Positions 61,043-64,000 of a stretch of 64,000 bases of DNA are shown here, piece by piece. The DNA lies in contig NZ_JABEQQ010000001.1 of NCBI RefSeq assembly GCF_013184075.1, positions 620,001 to 684,000 on the forward strand. Reading direction: 5' to 3'. A program made the translations under genes and the position numbers. A model generated the notes under the pieces. The model searched no databases and was not told where the DNA came from. It worked only from the letters and a program-made list of their open reading frames with translations. This DNA is from Lentilactobacillus kribbianus (lineage in GTDB: Bacteria; Bacillota; Bacilli; Lactobacillales; Lactobacillaceae). Position 1 is the stretch's first letter. Each line of letters starts with the position of its first letter.

Positions 61043-61699
61043 ATGGTGAAACAAGGACAACGGGCGACTAGTAAACGTCTCAAGCAAATCAAACAAATTA
61101 GAAGAAAAAAAGCGATTAGTTATGATCGAACTATCGCTGCAAGTCAATTAGCGGAATTTATGTTAGTTCGATATGGATTAACCTTAAAGAAGAAAATACC
61201 GCAAACCCAAACGCAAACAGTTCAACGTTTTTTGCAAGAATGGTTAGTGCAAGCACCTAAATCTAACGTGAATTGGTCTATTGCACAAGTTACGACTGCC
61301 GTCTTGAAACAGTTGAATTGTCAGGTACCGTGGCAGTTTTTAGCTGTGTTGGCACAAAATTGGTTATCAATTCAAGCCTTTTTAATGAAGGAATTACCTG
61401 CCGTGCCACTTAAAGATCGGTTAGTGGTTACCGATGAATTGACCGTTAACCAACTTACGCAGTTACTTAGTCACCAACTGGCCACTAATTTCTTTTTGAC
61501 TACCCTGGGGGGAAATCCCCAATTACTCCAACAAGTGGCCGCTAATAAAGTAATGGAATTACAAGCTAGCTTACAACTTGATGATCATATTGATTGGCAA
61601 CGAGTAAGTGCCTTATTTATTCAACCTTTTGTAGTCAATGAAGCGGCTGATTTAGGGACACGAGCTTGGTTGCAGCAACTCAGCCAATTAAAATTTTAG
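61043..61699 (+). CDS. Uncharacterised protein encoded with the Flp regulator
   Basis: A 218-residue, largely helical soluble protein. It begins with a strongly basic stretch (VKQGQRATSKRLKQIKQIRRKK) that could bind nucleic acid; the rest is rich in Gln and Leu (for example QVAANKVMELQASLQL) with no cysteine pair or catalytic motif I recognise. It lies 9 bp before the Crp/Fnr gene and is surely cotranscribed, so a link to redox or metal control is inferred. ATG start with only a weak ribosome site (GAAACGAG). Confidence 0.6.
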   Translation: MVKQGQRATSKRLKQIKQIRRKKAISYDRTIAASQLAEFMLVRYGLTLKKKIPQTQTQTVQRFLQEWLVQAPKSNVNWSIAQVTTAVLKQLNCQVPWQFLAVLAQNWLSIQAFLMKELPAVPLKDRLVVTDELTVNQLTQLLSHQLATNFFLTTLGGNPQLLQQVAANKVMELQASLQLDDHIDWQRVSALFIQPFVVNEAADLGTRAWLQQLSQLKF

Positions 61700-61708
61700 G
61701 AGGGCCCA

Positions 61709-62383
61709 ATGCATACTCACCGAAATACACTAGAATGTCTAGAATTAGTGCCATTATTTGCTTCCTTACCATTGGAACAGCGCCAAGCGATTGCTGATTT
61801 AATTGTGCAACAACCATACTCTAAGGGCAGTACTATCTACCTGGCTGGTGATGAAGTTAGTCGGTTTTTAATTGTGGAACATGGTCAAATTAAAATTACG
61901 CAATCATCTGCGGCTGGCAACGAGCAAATTGTGCGGGTCCTGAATGCGGGCGAATTCGATGGTGAAGCCAATTTATTTGGTCAAACAGAACGAGATACCT
62001 CGGCTACGGTCTTAACTGATGCGTTGGTTTGTCAAATTAATCGCGCTGATTTTCAACGATTATTACACCAAATTCCAGAAGTAGCAGTTAGTTTATTAAA
62101 TCAAATGAGTCAAAAAATTGCTCAATTAGAGAAACAAGTAACGTTGACTAATACGGTAGACGTGAAAGGGCGGTTGGCTCAATATTTAGTAGAAACGAGC
62201 GCAGCTTTACACCAAGAGAGCTTCTCGTTGCCATTATTAAAAAAGGATATTGCTACTTATTTAGGAACCACGGCCGAAACAGTTAGTCGAACCTTTAAAG
62301 AATTAGTTCACGAACAGTTGATTACTAACAAGGGTCGTCAAGTGACCATTTTGGATGCCGATGGATTGGCCCTGTTAATATAG
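61709..62383 (+). CDS. flp: Crp/Fnr-family regulator, Flp-like redox sensor
   Basis: A 224-residue regulator: cyclic-nucleotide-binding-type beta-roll (about 12-125), long dimer helix (to about 148) and a winged helix-turn-helix with LLKKDIATYLGTTAETVSRTFKEL. Recognition-helix residues Glu190, Ser193 and Arg194 reproduce the ExxSR motif by which FNR reads TTGAT. It lacks the cysteine cluster of iron-sulfur FNR, but has Cys10 and Cys108, spaced almost as the Cys5-Cys102 redox disulfide described for L. casei FLP. It should therefore act as a thiol redox switch. Probable targets in this window are the palindromes at 15637-15650 and 17591-17604 in front of metal genes. ATG with AGGAGG, 9 bp after the upstream gene. 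Confidence 0.85.
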   Translation: MHTHRNTLECLELVPLFASLPLEQRQAIADLIVQQPYSKGSTIYLAGDEVSRFLIVEHGQIKITQSSAAGNEQIVRVLNAGEFDGEANLFGQTERDTSATVLTDALVCQINRADFQRLLHQIPEVAVSLLNQMSQKIAQLEKQVTLTNTVDVKGRLAQYLVETSAALHQESFSLPLLKKDIATYLGTTAETVSRTFKELVHEQLITNKGRQVTILDADGLALLI

Positions 62384-62463
62384 TAGAAACTCATAAAATA
62401 TATAGAAAATAAAGCGCTGAAACTAGCGGTATAATAGCTATTAAGCTCTTTATTTAACCAAAT

Positions 62464-62508
62464 AAAAAAAGCCGATCACAAAAGTATTATTTGTGATCGG
62501 CTTTTTTA
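62464..62508. terminator. Bidirectional terminator between flp and thrS
   Basis: AAAAGCCGATCACAAA pairs perfectly with TTTGTGATCGGCTTTT, with A and T runs on both sides. Confidence 0.9.
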
Positions 62509-62528
62509 TTTTTAATTAAACAAGTTCA

Positions 62529-64000
62529 TTATTTCTCTAATTTTTCGGCGACGATGTCTTCAGCATCAGTATCACGTGAGTAAGATTCAAGATCTTTCTT
62601 AACGTAATCAGTGAAGTCTTTCATAGACATTTCTTTACTATCTTTATGACCGTATTGACGAACAGAAACGGAATTATCATTAACTTCATCGTCACCAACA
62701 ACAATCGTATATGGAATCTTGTTAGTTTGGGCATCACGAATCAAGTAACCCATCTTTTCAGAACGTGAATCCACATCAGAACGAATGTGCATCTTGTGAA
62801 GTTCTTGGTTCAATTCTTCAGCGTACTTACCATGTTTTTCTTCACTAACTGGGATGATACGAACTTGGTGTGGGGCCAACCAAGTTGGGAAAGCACCCTT
62901 ATAAATTTCAGTTAGGTAAGCAGTGAAACGTTCCATCGTTGAAATAATACCACGGTGAATCATAACTGGGCGGTGTTGTTGACCGTCTTCACCAACGTAG
63001 TGAAGGTCAAAACGTTCTGGCAACATGAAGTCCAATTGAATGGTTGATAGAGTTTCTTCGTTACCAAGAGCAGTCTTAGTTTGGACATCTAACTTAGGAC
63101 CATAAAAGGCAGCTTCACCCTCAGCTTCAGTGTATTCAAGGCCCAATTCATCCATGGCACCCTTTAACATTGATTGAGCTCGATTCCACATTTCATCATC
63201 GTCAAAGTATTTTTCAGTGTTTTCTGGGTCACGGTAACTCAAACGGAAAGTGTAGTCTTTGATATCAAAGTCACGGTAAACAGAAACCATCAACTTCAAG
63301 ATTTTTTGGAATTCTTCTTGGATTTGATCAAGCATAACGAAGGTATGACCATCATTTAATTCCATTTCCCGAACTCGTTGAAGACCAGTCAAGGCACCAG
63401 ATTTTTCGTAACGGTGCATCATACCGATTTCAGCAATCCGAAGTGGTAATTCACGGTATGAACGAATGAGGTGTTTGTAAACTTGGATGTGTGAAGGGCA
63501 GTTCATTGGGCGAAGTTCTAGCATTTCGCCGTCACCCATATCCATTGGTGGGAACATATCTTCACGATAGTGATCCCAGTGACCAGAAGTTTTGTACAAA
63601 TCAAGGTTAGCTAATACTGGAGTATAAACGTGTTCATAACCTGCTTCTACTTCCCGGTCAATAATGTAGCGTTCTAGTGTTCGACGAATAGTAGCACCGT
63701 TTGGCATCCAGTAAGGAAGACCAGCACCAACTTTAGGATCAACAAAGAAGAGGTCTAATTGGTTACCGATAACTCGGTGATCGCGTTCCTTAGCTTCTTG
63801 TCTTCTCTTTAAATCTTCTTCTAATTGAGCCTTCTTCAAGAAAGCAGTTGCGTAAATACGTTGCAACATTGGGTTAGAAGACTTACCTTGCCAGTAAGCA
63901 CCAGCAACAGAAAGTAACTTAAAGATCTTAACGTCACCAGTTGAAGGAAGGACTACGCCTTCGTTTAAACTCATGAAGTCACCAATCTTATTGAAAGAAA
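62529..64000 (-). CDS. thrS: Threonyl-tRNA synthetase, 5'-truncated by the window edge
   Basis: The frame runs leftward from the right edge and is open upstream of its first ATG (63974), reading KIGDF before it, so the gene starts beyond the window; about 490 of some 650 residues are visible. It ligates threonine to tRNA-Thr. Class II motifs and zinc ligands are present: MNCPSH (motif 2 region), NDGHTF and MIHRG, plus the C-terminal anticodon-binding domain starting near [13 protein letters not shown]. In the visible end of the editing domain, the CRGPH motif expected before the PSTG...[11 protein letters not shown] segment is replaced by SLNEGVVL. Its terminator is shared with flp. Confidence 0.95.
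   Translation of the reverse strand, partial: SFNKIGDFMSLNEGVVLPSTGDVKIFKLLSVAGAYWQGKSSNPMLQRIYATAFLKKAQLEEDLKRRQEAKERDHRVIGNQLDLFFVDPKVGAGLPYWMPNGATIRRTLERYIIDREVEAGYEHVYTPVLANLDLYKTSGHWDHYREDMFPPMDMGDGEMLELRPMNCPSHIQVYKHLIRSYRELPLRIAEIGMMHRYEKSGALTGLQRVREMELNDGHTFVMLDQIQEEFQKILKLMVSVYRDFDIKDYTFRLSYRDPENTEKYFDDDEMWNRAQSMLKGAMDELGLEYTEAEGEAAFYGPKLDVQTKTALGNEETLSTIQLDFMLPERFDLHYVGEDGQQHRPVMIHRGIISTMERFTAYLTEIYKGAFPTWLAPHQVRIIPVSEEKHGKYAEELNQELHKMHIRSDVDSRSEKMGYLIRDAQTNKIPYTIVVGDDEVNDNSVSVRQYGHKDSKEMSMKDFTDYVKKDLESYSRDTDAEDIVAEKLEK

Noticed and set aside
60815-61147. Leftward 110-residue open frame
   Set aside because: It overlaps the rightward gene at 61043, has no ribosome site and no protein-like pattern.

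Overview
The window looks like a chromosomal segment of a low-GC lactic acid bacterium of the family Lactobacillaceae. The clues are a Lactobacillus brevis SlpA-type S-layer protein (7517-8758), a LysM/aggregation-promoting-factor-like wall protein, a lactobacillus-style threonyl-tRNA synthetase, MntH paired with a universal stress protein, a DUF4811-MFS pair, strong Shine-Dalgarno sites and many short rho-independent terminators. I see no rRNA, tRNA, CRISPR array, prophage or intact insertion sequence. The species cannot be fixed from the sequence alone.

Layout. 1-7 kb: the end of a hemolysin III-like protein, a P1B metal ATPase, a TetR-ABC efflux operon whose ATPase gene carries an in-frame amber codon, then mntH-usp. 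7.5-13 kb: S-layer gene, MarR regulator, EamA permease, aldehyde dehydrogenase behind a probable cre-controlled promoter, AIM24-like protein. 13.2-15.6 kb: a candidate small RNA, a metallophosphoesterase and a pentapeptide-repeat protein. 15.6-23.5 kb: a metal-homeostasis block (P1B ATPase with an unusual CPG motif, HMA metallochaperone, Dps-like protein), a series of XRE-membrane regulators with small membrane proteins, and copB behind two cop boxes. 23.6-30.7 kb: carboxylate permease, D-2-hydroxyacid dehydrogenase, CitA/CitB-type two-component system, UvrA2. 30.8-33.4 kb: an AT-rich restriction-modification island. 33.9-42.4 kb: a wall-teichoic-acid-type glycosyltransferase/CDP-glycerol phosphotransferase operon including a 1691-residue protein. 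42.4-56.9 kb: secreted protein, drug-efflux genes (MFS-DUF4811 with divergent MerR, a second MFS, an ABC-TetR-GyrI operon), a choloylglycine hydrolase-like enzyme and a repeat-rich YhgE/Pip protein. 57-64 kb: a P2-type cation ATPase, LysM wall protein, an Flp-type Crp/Fnr regulator with an unknown partner, and the 3' part of thrS.

How the parts may work together. The most coherent new reading is a redox/metal regulon. The Crp/Fnr protein at 61709-62383 has the FNR-type DNA-reading motif ExxSR and two cysteines spaced like the redox pair of L. casei FLP. Two FNR-type palindromes lie in the window, at 15637-15650 and 17591-17604. Each is centred exactly 41.5 bp upstream of the start predicted from a good -10 box. 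They would drive the CPG-type metal ATPase and, separately, the metallochaperone plus a Dps-like protein that seems to have lost its ferroxidase ligands. Other control regions readable here are twin TetR operators over a TTGACA promoter, a GlnR-like palindrome over the MFS promoter, CopY boxes over copB, a TetR palindrome over the second ABC operon, and a possible WalR box before the LysM gene. Several genes have a good Shine-Dalgarno followed by in-frame AUU or AUC instead of a standard start, which deserves an experimental check.
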